Below are positions 51,076 through 61,712 of a DNA stretch of 64,000 nt, in pieces. Position 1 is the first letter of the stretch. Every line of letters starts with the position of its first letter. The position numbers were made by a program, and so were the translations under genes. Under the pieces are notes generated by a model. It was not told the DNA's origin. It saw only the letters and a list, made by a program, of their open reading frames with translations, and searched no databases. This DNA is from Heloderma charlesbogerti. Taxonomy: Eukaryota; Chordata; Lepidosauria; Squamata; Helodermatidae. The stretch is from contig JANEZZ010001905.1 in NCBI GenBank assembly GCA_026122225.1, forward strand, positions 2,356,001 through 2,420,000, read 5' to 3'.

Positions 51076-51164
51076 AGGCCAGAGGATTGCCCCTTGCAGT
51101 CCTTCCAGTCCTCTGGGAAGGGGTGGAGTCTGGGAGGGTCATGACTGGTCCCAGAAGGATAGAA

Positions 51165-51470
51165 GGCCTCAGTTTAGTCCCAGACCTTGTAGGAGCTTTT
51201 TGAGGTGCTGCAACTCCGGGCTGCCTCGCTGAGTGCCCTGTAGTGGGCTCCTGCTTGAGGTCAGGATGTGGCAAATGGCATTGAAAGCTGCAGAAAGGCC
51301 CAGGGGAATGCGCATCACACTCCCCTTGTCTTTCTCAAGGGGAAGGTTGTCCACCAGGGTGACCAAGGCAGTTTCTGTTCCTCCAGATCTGACATGGCTA
51401 ACGTCAGCATTCTTGGCAGCCAATCTATTCTCCAGCTGATGAAAAGTGTATGTTGCCACCTGTGCATAGC
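51165..51470 (-). pseudogene. L2-type RT fragment
   Basis: The minus frame GGTETALVTLVDNLPLEKDKGSVMRIPLGLSAAFNAI is an L2 RT motif-A region (compare GTETALVALWDDL...LLDLSAAFDTI at 58.9 kb). The catalytic Asp of motif A is Asn here. Short, with the rest missing. Confidence 0.7.
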
Positions 51471-51559
51471 GAGGCTCTATAACACAGTGGAGCCCAAACA
51501 GATGACAGGATGTGCAGTGGACCTCACCAGGGCCTCATTCAAATTCCAGGAGCAGGTTG

Positions 51560-51680
51560 TGCAAGAACCTGAGAAGAGCTCTGCTGGAGCAGACCAGAGG
51601 TTCATCTAGTCCAACATCCAGTTTCCAACGTTGGCCAACCTAGATGTGCCCCAAGTAAGCTGTGAGGGCAGCATCTTTCC
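51560..51680 (-). mobile_element. CR1-type 3' end relic
   Basis: AAGAGCTCTGCTGGAGCAGACC, GTTCATCTAGTCCAACATCC, antisense 3' UTR of the TTCTTATG-tailed CR1. Confidence 0.6.
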
Positions 51681-52530
51681 ACTGCTGCCACCCCCCACCC
51701 GTTTTGTGCAGAAACCCCCATCCACCCCCACACAGCTTGACACATCAGCCCCTTTTAATCCATGTACGCATTTTGCCACATACATGCAAAGTATCTTGCA
51801 CTAAACACCTGTCTGTTCTTCCCTATGAAACTCTACCAGGTGCTGTGCACACTTGATGGCTCTACATAAACAGCAAAAGTAAAAATAATAATCACAATAA
51901 TTTCTTCCGCCATGAAAGCCAAGCCTTATTTTTGTATTGCCAGGCAAGCACACTCCATCCCATAAAGAACAGTGTTCTGGCACATTTCTCGGGAGCCGGC
52001 AGGCACATGATTGGAAAAATAACAAGTGTTTGTCAGGCACTCCTTGTTTATTCAAAGTACTTAAAATAATTGCTTCTTGACTAAAAAAGATCCTGCAGGG
52101 ATTTAATTTCCCATGATTGCATGTGTGGGGGGGAATGAACAACTGGTGTCCGACATTTGCGTGCGCTCGTTTTCTCCTCTTCCCTCCTGTGGGCCACCTT
52201 AATGTGATTCATTATGAGAGATGCTGAATGCTTGTGGTGGTGGTGAGCCAGAGTATTTAATCTCCCGTGGAGAGAATGGCAAGGTAGATCCTGCCTCAGA
52301 ATCAGGTGTGTTCTGCACAGACGACTTCCTCACAGGGGGCTCTTAATACCAGAGTGCTTGCCACTGAGGTGTGTAATTTCATTGTCAATGCTGCAGGAAC
52401 AGGGTTGTCAGCTACAGACACTCGAACTCCTCCTCAGCCATCCCCTGCCATTAGTTGGTGCTCTTGAAAGAAGTGATCACCTGGGGCTGGAATGCTTTTT
52501 TACATTTTGCTCTGAGTGCTGGGCATGAAT
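51681..52530. other. No recognisable feature
   Basis: Short frames on both strands without motifs. Confidence 0.45.
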
Positions 52531-52534
52531 GGCG

Positions 52535-54112
52535 TCAAGGCGTGTCAACCTCAGTAGATTCATAGAATCTACAACTGGTCCCTGGGGAAATATTTTCTCC
52601 CACCATGAAGCAGGATCTACTGATTATCTGGACCCATTTCAAACTGGCTTCAGGGCGGGATACGGAGTTGAGACTGCCATGGTCGCCTTGGTGGATGAAC
52701 TTCACCTGGGAATCGATAGGGGGAGTGCATCCCTGTTGATTCTTTTGGATCTCTCAGTGGCTTTCGATACCATCAGCCATGGTATCCTTCTGGATCGCCT
52801 GAGGGAGTTGGGGTTGGGGGCACTGCTCTGCATTGGTTTCGCTCCTTTTCAGGATGGTTCCAGATGGTGTCACTCGGGGATAGTTGTTCCTCCAAAAAGG
52901 AACTACTATGTGGAGTCCCTCAGGGCTCCATTCCATCCCTGATGCTGTTCAATATCTACATGAAACTGCTGGGAGAGATCATCAGGAGGTTTGGGGCTGA
53001 GTATATCAGTATGCTGATGACACCCACATCTATTTCTCCTTAACATCTTTATCCAAGGAAGGTGGGACTCCTCTGAATGACTGCCTGAAGTCGGTAATGG
53101 GCTGGATGAGGGAGAACAAGCTGAAACTGAATCCAGGCAAGACAGAGATGCTCATTGTGAAGGGTCCTAATTCAGGTATTGAGGTATGTCAACCAGTTCT
53201 GGATGGGGTTGCACTCCCCCTGAAGGAGCAAGTTCACAGCCTGGGGGTGCTTCTTGACCCAACCCTGCTCCTGGCACCCCAGGTGGAGGCAACGATGAGA
53301 AGTGCCTGTTATCAACTTTGGCTGATACTCCAGCTACACCCATTCCTGGAACACATGGACCTGGTAACGGTGGTGCACACGCTAGTAACCTCTAGGCTTG
53401 ATTTCTGCAATGCGCTGTACTTGGGGCTGCCTGTATATCTAGTTCGGAAACTTCAACTGGTACAAAATATGGCAGCCGGGTTGGCCTCTGGGACATCCCG
53501 TGGAGATCATATTACACCGGTTTTAAAATCTTTACACTGGCTGCCAATTTGTTTCCGAGCAAAATATAAAGTGCTGGTTCTTTAAGGCCTTACATGGTCT
53601 AGGTCCAAGGTGCCTTAGGGACAGCGTCCTCCCCTACATTCCAGTCTGCCCCCTAAGGTCCTCTGGGGGCTCTCTGCTGCGGCTGCCTAATGTGAGACTG
53701 GCAACCACACACAACGGGACCTTCTCCTTGGCCGACCCTCAGTTGTGGAACGACCTGCCGGTTGAAATGCGCCAGCTGACCTCGCTGAAGGTTTTTAAGC
53801 AGGCATTAAAGACGCTGTTATTCCGGCAGGCCTTCCCTTTCGAGAGAACTCTTGTTCCTTTCGCTGACCTTTGTATACTGTTTTTAAGCTGTGCTGTTTT
53901 TAGCTGTGTTGTTTTATTGTTGGATTTTTTTTAAAAAAAAATATTATTAGTTCAAAGTTGTTTTTAAATATATGTTGTTTGTAAATATTGTCTGTATGCT
54001 TTCATGTAAATGGTTTTTAAACTTTGTATATTATATTTTAATGTTTTAACTTTTGTAAACCACCCAGAGATCTTCAGCTATAGGGCGGTGTAGAAATATA
54101 ATAAATCAATCA
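52535..54112 (+). mobile_element. LINE L2, RT region to 3' tail, frame-broken
   Basis: Frames read DYLDPFQTGFRAGYGVETAMVALVDELHLG and LLILLDLSVAFDTISHGILLDRL (52,529-52,942), then GWMRENKLKLNPGKTEMLIV...LDFCNALYLGLPVYLVRKLQLVQNMAAG (53,097-53,585), then the C-terminus (53,692-53,934). The YADD region (near 53,010) is frameshifted. The tail CACCCAGAGATCTTCAGC...AATAAATCAATCAATAA matches other L2 ends. Older than the copy at 57.4 kb. Confidence 0.88.
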
Positions 54113-54351
54113 ATAACAAAATCCTGTGCTTAAAGCATCCCCAACAGATATCTGGCAGATGTATTTATAACTGACCCTGCTTGGGTAACTAGCAGCACTT
54201 TTGAATCTTATCTGTCCTTCTGTTTGTTTGCCTGTCTGTCTGTCCATCCGTCCATCCGTTCGTCCATCTGTCCATCCACCCACCCATTCCTTAAAAGGCT
54301 CAGAATAAAAATGGATGACATAAATGGATTCACAATGAGCAAAGAAAGAGA

Positions 54352-54468
54352 ACAAGGACATAAGAACATCAGAAGAGCCCTGCTGGATCAGACCCAGGGT
54401 CCATCTAGTTCAGCATTCTGTTCACACAGTGGCCAACCAGCTGTCGACCAGGAACCCACAAGCAGGAC
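54352..54468 (-). mobile_element. CR1-type 3' end, part split by hAT
   Basis: GGACATAAGAACATCAGAAG, GGATCAGACCCAGGGTCC, GGCCAACCAGCTGTCGACC. Continues at 55,005. Confidence 0.78.
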
Positions 54469-54996
54469 TAGGGATGGTGCAGGTGCCCAATTCCATCTGG
54501 GAATCTGGTGGAACTGCCCCTGCCTGCGCCCCCGAGCCCTGCTCGCCAAGCCCCTGCCCCTGCTCTCCCCCTGCCCAAGCTCAACGAATGCCCTGCAGTC
54601 ACCCCAGGGGCCTCATTGAGCTTGCAGTCACCATTTTTTGAGATATAAAATGGCGATCACAAAAATGTGCATATTTGTGTATGTACGAAAATGCACATTT
54701 TCATCAAATGTACATTTTCATGCATATGCAAATATGTGCATTCTCAAAAATGTGCCCTTTTGGCATATGCAAACATGCACATTTGTGAAAATGTGCATTT
54801 TTCACACATACGCAAATATGTGCATTTTTGCAGTCCTCGTTTTATTTCTCAAAAATGGTGACCACAGAGCTTGACGAGGCTGCTGGGGTGCGTGTGGGCT
54901 GCTCTCCGAGCGTGGGAGGGGCTCGACTGCAGACCGGGGGCAGGGGCTGGGCGGGTGCCCAGAGAACCTGGACAAGGGTAGGTTTGCACATCTCTG
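54469..54996. mobile_element. hAT-B-type element, 528 bp, with perfect TSD
   Basis: Starts TAGGGATGGTGCAG, ends TTGCACATCTCTG (inverted). TSD AGCAGGAC at 54,461-54,468 and 54,997-55,004, and removal rejoins a CR1 3' end. Interior is full of AAAATGTGCATATTTG / AAATATGTGCATTTTTG words in both orientations. Two frames of 70-131 codons are not a transposase. Confidence 0.85.
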
Positions 54997-55004
54997 AGCA
55001 GGAC

Positions 55005-55075
55005 ATGAGCGCAACAGCACCCTCCCTCCCATGTTCCCCAGCAACTGGTGTACATAGCTCACTGCCTCTGGTAAA
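55005..55075 (-). mobile_element. CR1-type 3' end, remainder
   Basis: ATGAGCGCAACAGCACCCTCC and CCCCAGCAACTGGTGTACAT continue the fragment at 54,352. Confidence 0.75.
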
Positions 55076-55089
55076 GGACAAAACAGTAT

Positions 55090-55094
<5 letters not shown>

Positions 55095-55120
<26 letters not shown>

Positions 55121-55140
55121 CTATCTATCTATCATCTATC
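55095..55140. repeat. (GT)n(TCTA)n compound microsatellite
   Basis: About 12 GT units followed by TCTA units; another TA/TG simple repeat lies at 55,248-55,277. Confidence 0.9.
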
Positions 55141-55277
55141 TCCTGATATGCATTTAACAGCACAGCTACTGATAAGGGCAGAATCCAAAACATGTAGCTT
55201 AAATGTATATCTATATACTTAATACTCTGTTCTTAGTTTTTCAGTCTTTCATATATATATATGTGTGTGTGTGTGTG

Positions 55278-55840
55278 ATTTAATTAATAATTTAAAATGC
55301 CCTTCCTCCTTGCAGATACCAGAGCCATGGATAATGAGTATGACTAAAGGAAGCCATGCAAAAGTATAGTGCTTCAGGGGCTTCTAGAGAGTAGTAAAGG
55401 CAGCGGTCACCTTTGTTTGGGGGTGGGGGGGAGACAGCCATTTTGAATTTCCCAAAATTCAAAAAGAACCTCAAAATGGGACTTTCTGGGAAAAACAAAA
55501 TGTCAACTACTCTGATTTTCTCCCCTCCTCCCTCCTGCCAAGAATTTTGGCCCACCCCTGAAATACAGCCAAAACAAAGCAGCTGATTTCGACATGGGTA
55601 GAATGGCTGAGAAATGGCCCTAGACAATTTGGTACAGCTGCACTAAGAGTGATCTTAGCTGCTTTCTACCTGGTCATACTGGTTTTCCATCTTACCCAGT
55701 GTGGTCTACATCAGAGGTGCACAACCTGTGGGCCGCAGACTGCATGTCTCCCCCCAGCTTAACTGCAGCCCCCAAGCATCACCTCCATGTCCTGTGAAGG
55801 TGGGAACAGTCTGAATCGGCCAGTTATGCTTTCTCCTGCA
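55278..55840. other. No recognisable feature
   Basis: AGAGGTGCACAACCTGTGGGC near 55,713 resembles a hAT-like terminus, but the partner was not found. Confidence 0.4.
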
Positions 55841-55844
55841 TGGT

Positions 55845-56290
55845 TTTTTCCTTTTCTTTTCAAATCTTAAGTTCTTTCCCTCTTGAATATGAACAAATGT
55901 GTGCATTTGGGTAAAGTCTTATCAAAAACAAAGCAAACCAAACTCTTGCCCATTTGCACCAGCCAAATTCAATTGGTATACAGAGAAAACCATGTTGTGC
56001 CTCCCTGCCATATTGCTCTTAAAGATGAGGAGCCTGTCAGTGTCAGAAAAAAAAGAGGTGGCAACCCTAATTCAGTATCACAAAGGCGATTGAATACACA
56101 GGGATTCAAAGCCAGACTTTTAGGAGCAAAGCACTCGGCCTGGTTGGATAAAACCAGTCGGTGTTGGTTTCTCCCACACTTGATTTTTTTTAATCCCGAG
56201 TCCTTTCGATCTCGAATATGAAGAAATTTGAGGATATTGGTAAATTCTGACCAAAATTTAACTGGAATGAAATTCTCATCCACTCCTCTG
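55845..56290 (+). mobile_element. Dispersed repeat family E, uninterrupted
   Basis: Matches 22,990-23,108 joined to 23,647-24,045. Left and right arms (TCAAATCTTAAGTTCTTTCC...; TTTAATCCCGAGTCCTTTCG...) are in direct orientation around a unique middle, CATTTGCACCAGCCAAATTC to AGCAAAGCACTCGGCC. Ends with GGAATGAAATTCTCATCC. Confidence 0.68.
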
Positions 56291-57283
56291 AGCAAGTCCT
56301 TAGCAGATAACCTGAGCAGGCCATGCATAGCCCCCCTTTCCCATCTAGTGAAAGCTAGTGGGCTGAAGCTAGTGGTCAACGTGGAAATATTATGAGATAG
56401 GAAGAAGGGGTGAGTTCAGTTAGAGATGATGGCGGGAAGGGGGGAAACCTGACACAGGGCTGTTATTTACAGTAGCAGTCTTGTTTCTTTGCAAGTCACA
56501 GTTTCACCTGTAACTTCAGGGATGTATTATTAGCCGGTGAAGGAAACAAGAGTTATCGGCGATCTGCTCTTTACGAGTGAACCATCCTGTACGTCTCTAA
56601 TGAAGCATGCGACATCAGTTCCATAAATTCACTTACTCACGGCAGCAAACAGCAGCTCGTCATCTGAGCTATTCAGGGTGCCGAGTGGCGCATCAGAGAA
56701 GTTCGCAGCTAGTTAAAAATAAATACAGAGCAAAGTCGCTTTTAGACTGTGGCTCATTTAGGGTTTTTTTTTTTTTCCTCCGCCAGAGACACCCTCGCTG
56801 AAGAGGGTCATCTTTTTGCATCTCCTGCGTCCATGAAAATTCCAGTAGGTGGTAGAGAGACACTCATTAAACTCCATCCTGCCTCATGTGAAAGAACATC
56901 ATGGCAGAAGATAAAAGGGATTAAAAAAAACCTGCAAAACCCTCGAGTCTTAAGTGTAAATATCTGGAAAGAAATAGTGCTCTAAAAGTAACTTGCAGCA
57001 AAAACATAAAAATAAAAAAGTGTGTGGCAAATAGCAATATTGCTTCTACTTAAAGCAAAATCAAGCTAGTGTTCTCAACAGGGTATTAGAAGAACTGTCT
57101 GGTAAATGATTGCATCATGTGATCCAGCGGTACTGGCTCTGGACTTGGGGGGGGGCTTGGGCAAGGTATCCTGAATGGGCCCCCTCCCCCAGTGAGGCTC
57201 CCTTCTCACCAGCTGCTCTTTCTTATGATCACTACTGCTTGCTGGCTTGACAGGCAGAGAGTACACGGAGTGAGTTGGGGGCA
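56291..57283. other. No recognisable feature
   Basis: T run near 56,763; G run near 57,146. No motif-bearing frames. Confidence 0.45.
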
Positions 57284-57364
57284 GGATCCTGGCCTTCCTC
57301 TTCCCAGAGAGGAAGGCCAGGATCTCTTCTTGATCATCCCAGAGTGCAGGACATGGAATAATGG
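57284..57364 (+). mobile_element. CR1 fragment, left part, split by L2
   Basis: GAGGAAGGCCAGGATCTCTTC and ATCATCCCAGAGTGCAGGAC encode REEGQDLFLIIPECRTWNNG of CR1 ORF2. It breaks at AATAATGGG and resumes at 60,306 with GGGCTCAAGTTCCAGG. Confidence 0.85.
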
Positions 57365-57874
57365 GTGGGGGAACTGGGAGGGGTCACTCTCTCCCAGCTG
57401 TGCCCTCCTGGGTACTCGGTGCAGCACCAACACCGACTTGAGGGTCGGGGAGGGGGGGTTGCCGTGCTCTATAGGAATTCAATCTCCCTCTCCAGGCTTC
57501 CTGCTCATTCGAGTGCAGATCTTGAGTGTTTGTACCTTGTGTTGGGTACCCGGGACAGATTAGGGATTCTGATGGTGTACCGCCCACCCCGCTGCCCATC
57601 GGACTCCCTGCCTGAGCTGACGGAGGTGGTCTCGGACTTGGTGTTGAGGACCCCCAGGATGATGGTCCTGGGGGATCTCAACTTCCATGCCGAGGCCGCT
57701 GTATCCAGGGCGGCTCAGGACTTCATGGCCACCATGACAACCATGGGGCTGTCCCAACATGTCATCGGCCCAACGCATATAAAAGGACACACGCTTGATC
57801 TGGTTTTCTCGACTGGGCAGGTGGATGGTGATCTGAAAGTGGAGGAATTAACATCTGTCCCTTTGTCATGGTAA
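57365..57874 (+). pseudogene. L2 ORF2 endonuclease part, ended by one stop
   Basis: 169 codons of an apurinic-like endonuclease: GGGVAVLYR, LVLGTRDRLGILMVYRPPR, MMVLGDLNFHAE (metal-binding Asp and Asn), THIKGHTLDLVFSTG, then LSW followed by TAA. The next codons (DHFLLSFRL) continue in the same frame, so TAA replaces the Ser of the conserved S-D-H catalytic triplet. The single change disables the protein. The N-terminus is missing, so the first Met is not a native start. Confidence 0.9.
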
Positions 57875-57943
57875 GATCACTTCCTGCTGAGTTTTAGACT
57901 TCTGGCGGCCTTTCCCCTCTGCAAGGGTGGGGGACCTATTAAA

Positions 57944-60085
57944 ATGGTCCACCCCCGGAGATTAATGGATTCCGATGGATTCCAGAGGGCTCTGGGGGAT
58001 TTTCCTGCTGGTATGGCTGGTGCTCCTGTCGAAGCCCAGGTCGCTCTGTGGAATGCAGAGATGACTCGGGCGGTTGACACGATCGCGCCCAAGCGCCCTC
58101 TCCCTCTGAGCAGAGCCCGGCCAGCTCCTTGGTATACACCTGAGCTGAGGGCAATGAAGCAAGAGGGGAGACGGCTAGAACGCAGGTGGAGGAAAACTTG
58201 TGCTGAGTCTGACCGAACACAGGTAAGAGCCCACTATCGAGCCTACTCTGTGGCGGTGAGGGTGGCAAAGAGGCAGTTCTTTTCCACCAGCATTGCATCT
58301 TCTCAGTGTCGTCCAGCGGAGCTTTTCCGAGTGGTTCGCGGCCTGTTACATTCTGGGCCAGGGAGAGAGACGGTGGAACCCTCGGTAGCACGCTGTGACG
58401 GGTTTGCGCGGCACTTTGAGGATAAAGTCGCTCAGATTCGTCATGAATTGGACACCACCATTAATGCAGTTCCATTGGTAGAGGCGTTCAGAGCACCGTC
58501 TGGTCCAGTTTTATTGGATGAGTTTCAGTTACTGAGGCCTGAGGATGCGGACAAGGTGTTTGGCCAAGTCCGATCGACCACTTGTGTGCTTGACCCTTGC
58601 CCTTCATGGCTTATTAAATCAAACAAGGAGGGGTTGTCCGGCTGGGTCCAGGAGGTTGTAAATTCCTCCTTGAGAGAGGGAGTGGTGCCTGCTGCTTTAA
58701 AAGAGGCAGTAATTAGACCACTCCTGAAAAAGCCTAACCTGGACCCAGAGGATGTTAACAATTATAGGCCAGTGGCCAACATCCCCTTCCTGGGCAAGGT
58801 GCTTGAGCGGGTGGTTGTAGGACAGCTCCAGGCACTGTTGAATGAAACGGATTATCTAGATCCATTTCAATCGGGCTTCAGGCCTGGTTTTGGAACGGAA
58901 ACTGCCTTGGTCGCCCTGTGGGATGACCTCTGCCGGGAGAGGGACAGGGGGAGTGCGACCCTGTTGATTCTCCTGGACCTCTCAGCGGCTTTCGATACCA
59001 TCGACCATGGTATCCTTCTGGATAGGTTGTCTGGGTTGGGAGTAGGAGGCACTGCACTACAGTGGTTCTGCTCCTACTTGGATGGCCGATTCCAGAAGGT
59101 GGTGCTGGGAGATTATTGCTCTGTGCCATGGCAATTGTGCCATGGGGTTCCACGGGGCTCTGTTTTATCCCCCATGCTGTTTAACATCTACATGAAACTG
59201 CTGGGGGAGGTTATCCGGAGGTGTGGGCTGAGGTGCCATCAATATGCGGATGACACCCAGCTCTACCTCTCTTTCTCATCAAACCCAGGTGTGGCAGTGG
59301 CTGTTCTGAACCAGTGCCTGGGCACGGTAATGGACTGGATGAGGGCTAATAAACTGAAACTCAATCCAGACAAGACGGAGGTACTGTTAGTGGGTGGTTC
59401 GTCTGCCCGGCTAGGTGATATTCAACCTGTTCTGGAGGGGGTTGCACTCCCCCTAAAGGATCAGGTTCGTAGTTTGTGGGTGCTCTTGGATCCAGAACTG
59501 TCACTTGAGGCACAGGTGAACTCAGTGGCACGGAGCACTTTTTATCAGCTTAGGCTGGTATACCAACGACGCCCTTATCTGGACAGAGATAGCCTAGCTA
59601 CAGTTATCCATGCTCTGATAACTTCTCGTCTGGATTACTGCAATGCGTTATACGTGGGGCTGCCTTTGAAAACGGTCCGGAAACTTCAGCTGGTCCAAAA
59701 TAGGGCAGCAAGATTGTTAACAGGGACTGGCCTGCGAGCTCATATTACGCCAGTACTTTTCCAGCTGCACTGGCTGCCAGTCCGTTTCCGGGCCCGATTC
59801 AAAGTGTTGGTGTTAACATTCAAAGCCCTTAACGGCTTGGGGCCAGGTTACCTGAAGGATCGCCTCCTCCCATATGTGCGTGCCTGGACCTTAAGATCAT
59901 CAGCAGCAGCCCTTCTCCGTGAGCCCCTGCCAAAGGAAGTGAGGCGGGTGGCTACTAGGAGGAGGGCTTTTTCTGTTGTGGCACCCCGGCTCTGGAATGA
60001 GCTCCCTAGTGAGGTTCGCCTGGCACCTACATTGTACTCCTTTCGGCGCCAGGTGAAGACTTTTTTATTTTCCCAGGCATTTTAG
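57944..60085 (+). CDS. L2 ORF2 reverse transcriptase, 713 aa
   Basis: In frame with the endonuclease part upstream. RT blocks in order: AVIRPLLKKPNLDPEDVNNY (about 255-275), LLILLDLSAAFDTIDHGI (motif A, about 337-354), GVPRGSVLSPMLFNIYM (about 400-417), QYADDTQL (catalytic YADD, about 432-439), MRANKLKLNPDKTEVL (about 465-480). The C-terminal domain has RLDYCNALYVGLPLKTVRKLQLVQNRAARLL, HITPVLFQLHWLPVRFRARFKVL and PRLWNELPSEVR, diagnostic for the L2 clade. It would copy L2 RNA and in trans the SINEs sharing its tail. All catalytic residues are present and no frameshift is seen. Its Met start is internal to the original ORF. Confidence 0.93.
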   Translation: MVHPRRLMDSDGFQRALGDFPAGMAGAPVEAQVALWNAEMTRAVDTIAPKRPLPLSRARPAPWYTPELRAMKQEGRRLERRWRKTCAESDRTQVRAHYRAYSVAVRVAKRQFFSTSIASSQCRPAELFRVVRGLLHSGPGRETVEPSVARCDGFARHFEDKVAQIRHELDTTINAVPLVEAFRAPSGPVLLDEFQLLRPEDADKVFGQVRSTTCVLDPCPSWLIKSNKEGLSGWVQEVVNSSLREGVVPAALKEAVIRPLLKKPNLDPEDVNNYRPVANIPFLGKVLERVVVGQLQALLNETDYLDPFQSGFRPGFGTETALVALWDDLCRERDRGSATLLILLDLSAAFDTIDHGILLDRLSGLGVGGTALQWFCSYLDGRFQKVVLGDYCSVPWQLCHGVPRGSVLSPMLFNIYMKLLGEVIRRCGLRCHQYADDTQLYLSFSSNPGVAVAVLNQCLGTVMDWMRANKLKLNPDKTEVLLVGGSSARLGDIQPVLEGVALPLKDQVRSLWVLLDPELSLEAQVNSVARSTFYQLRLVYQRRPYLDRDSLATVIHALITSRLDYCNALYVGLPLKTVRKLQLVQNRAARLLTGTGLRAHITPVLFQLHWLPVRFRARFKVLVLTFKALNGLGPGYLKDRLLPYVRAWTLRSSAAALLREPLPKEVRRVATRRRAFSVVAPRLWNELPSEVRLAPTLYSFRRQVKTFLFSQAF

Positions 60086-60305
60086 CTTTCTAAATTTTTA
60101 TCTTTGCTGTTTTAAATCTGTATTTTAAACTCCTGTACTGCTGCTAGGTTTTATTGTGGTTGTATTGTTATATTGTGGTTTTAATGTTCTATATATTTTC
60201 AATTGTTTTATTGTGTGTTGTTTGGTTTTAATTTTTGTGAACCGCCCAGAGAGCTTCGGCTATTGGGCGGTATAGAAATGAAATGAAATAAATAAATAAA
60301 TAAAG

Positions 60306-60556
60306 GGCTCAAGTTCCAGGAAGCCGGATTCTGACTGAACCTCAGGAAAAACTTCCTGACAGAGCAATACGACAATGAAACCCATGACCTAGGGAGGTGG
60401 TGGGCTCTCCCACACTAGAGGCATTCAAGACGAGGCTGGACAGCCATCTGTCAGGGATGCTCTGACTTGGATTCCTGCACTGAGCAGGGGGTTGGACTCG
60501 ATGGCCTTGTAGGCCCCTTCCAACCCTACTATTCTGTGATTCTATGATTCTATGAT
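60306..60556 (+). mobile_element. CR1 3' end, right part after L2
   Basis: GGGCTCAAGTTCCAGGAAGCC, GGTGGTGGGCTCTCCCACAC, GGACTCGATGGCCTTGTAGG and ATTCTATGATTCTATGAT tail. Collinear with 57,284-57,364. Confidence 0.9.
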
Positions 60557-61635
60557 CTCCTGCTCCTCTTGCCCACCACCACCACCACCATTGTCTGGGC
60601 CAGAGCGAGTGGCCGGAATAAGCAGGTTGCCATGGTGAAGAGGAGGAGCAACTCCGGGAGGCTCTTGTCAGTGGGCTGCTGCTGGGGGGTGGGTCCTCAG
60701 CAGGTGCCCTACTATGCCTCCCTGTGATGCCAGCCCTGTGGTCAAATAAGCACATGGTATCAGGCACAGAAATGGCTGTGCTAGTGCATTCTGGATCCGC
60801 TTACAGCACTGGTGCCGTGATGGTGCCATGATGGTGCCATGAGGTATGCAGGGCTGGCCATAGACATTTGGGGGGCTGAGATGGAACATCTGAACTGCAG
60901 AGCCAAATTGATCTGAGACACAGGCCACCAGGGAGTTCTTGTACACAGATCTCATTGAAATGAGTGGGAGCTGTGTGAGAGCGCTGCATTTCAGCGGGGC
61001 CTCTCCAGGAGAACTTCCTGGTGTGGATCATACCGATGAACTAGAGATGCCTGTCTCCCATCTGTGTGCTCTTCATGGGGCTAAACATCTCCTCCAGAGG
61101 TGGTTCCCTTCCCTCCTGCTAAGACTGTCTGTGTCCATGCTACCTCCAGGTCATGCACCAATCCAGAATGTCTTTCATTCTGGATTCATCAGGCTACACC
61201 AGGGGCGGGCCAAACACAGCCTCCACGGTACGTGCGCCCTCTGGCCTTTTTTGCACCCCACTGGTGGCCACCAAGGTGCCTCCAAATTGCTACCAAGTGT
61301 CGGTCATGGTGCAGCAGCAAAAAGCCGCATTTCCACTGTCGCTTCCCCCCCTGGGCTTCTGGGGGTACGATTAGGCATTAAAACAAGGCAAACACTCCTT
61401 TAAAGAGAAATGGGGGGACTTTGCTGCTGCCGATTTGACGCACTTTTGCTGCAGTGATTTGGATGTGCGTGCAGCCCATGGTGGGTTCCAGGGATGGAAG
61501 ATTGGCCCCAGGACCCTCAGCAACTGCCCATCCCTGGGCTTGACTAAGCAGATCGAAAGCTCTGTTTCACCCAAGCTCCTTCCTCGCCCGTTCCACCACA
61601 GGGAGTGCCCCCTTCCCCTGTACTGTCACCAAACG
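60557..61635. other. No recognisable gene; small (ACC)n
   Basis: ACCACCACCACCACCA near 60,575. Frames of 90-154 codons without domains. Confidence 0.45.
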
Positions 61636-61639
61636 GTTT

Positions 61640-61712
61640 GGGTGCCCACCCACCAAACCTGGAACCTTTCGCATGAAAAGCAGATGCTCAGCTACTGAAC
61701 TGTGGCCCAATG
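61640..61712 (-). mobile_element. tRNA SINE head fragment
   Basis: The reverse complement shows AGTAGCTGAGCATCTGCTTTTC and AAAGGTTCCAGGTTTGGTG, the A and B box regions of the SINE family. Confidence 0.6.

Larger units (their letters stand above)
57365..60305 (+). mobile_element. LINE L2, near-intact ORF2, inserted in CR1
   Basis: A 2.94-kb non-LTR retrotransposon from within the endonuclease domain to the 3' tail (GAACCGCCCAGAGAGCTTCG, then AATAAATAAATAAATAAA). It interrupts a CR1 element that is collinear on both sides, with GGG shared at the junction. 5'-truncated inside the endonuclease. One nonsense codon at 57,872-57,874 is the only lesion noted in about 907 codons. Confidence 0.93.

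Noticed and set aside
54224..54619. 131-codon frame at the hAT edge
   Set aside because: Crosses from CR1 into the hAT insertion, so it is a chimera of two repeats.
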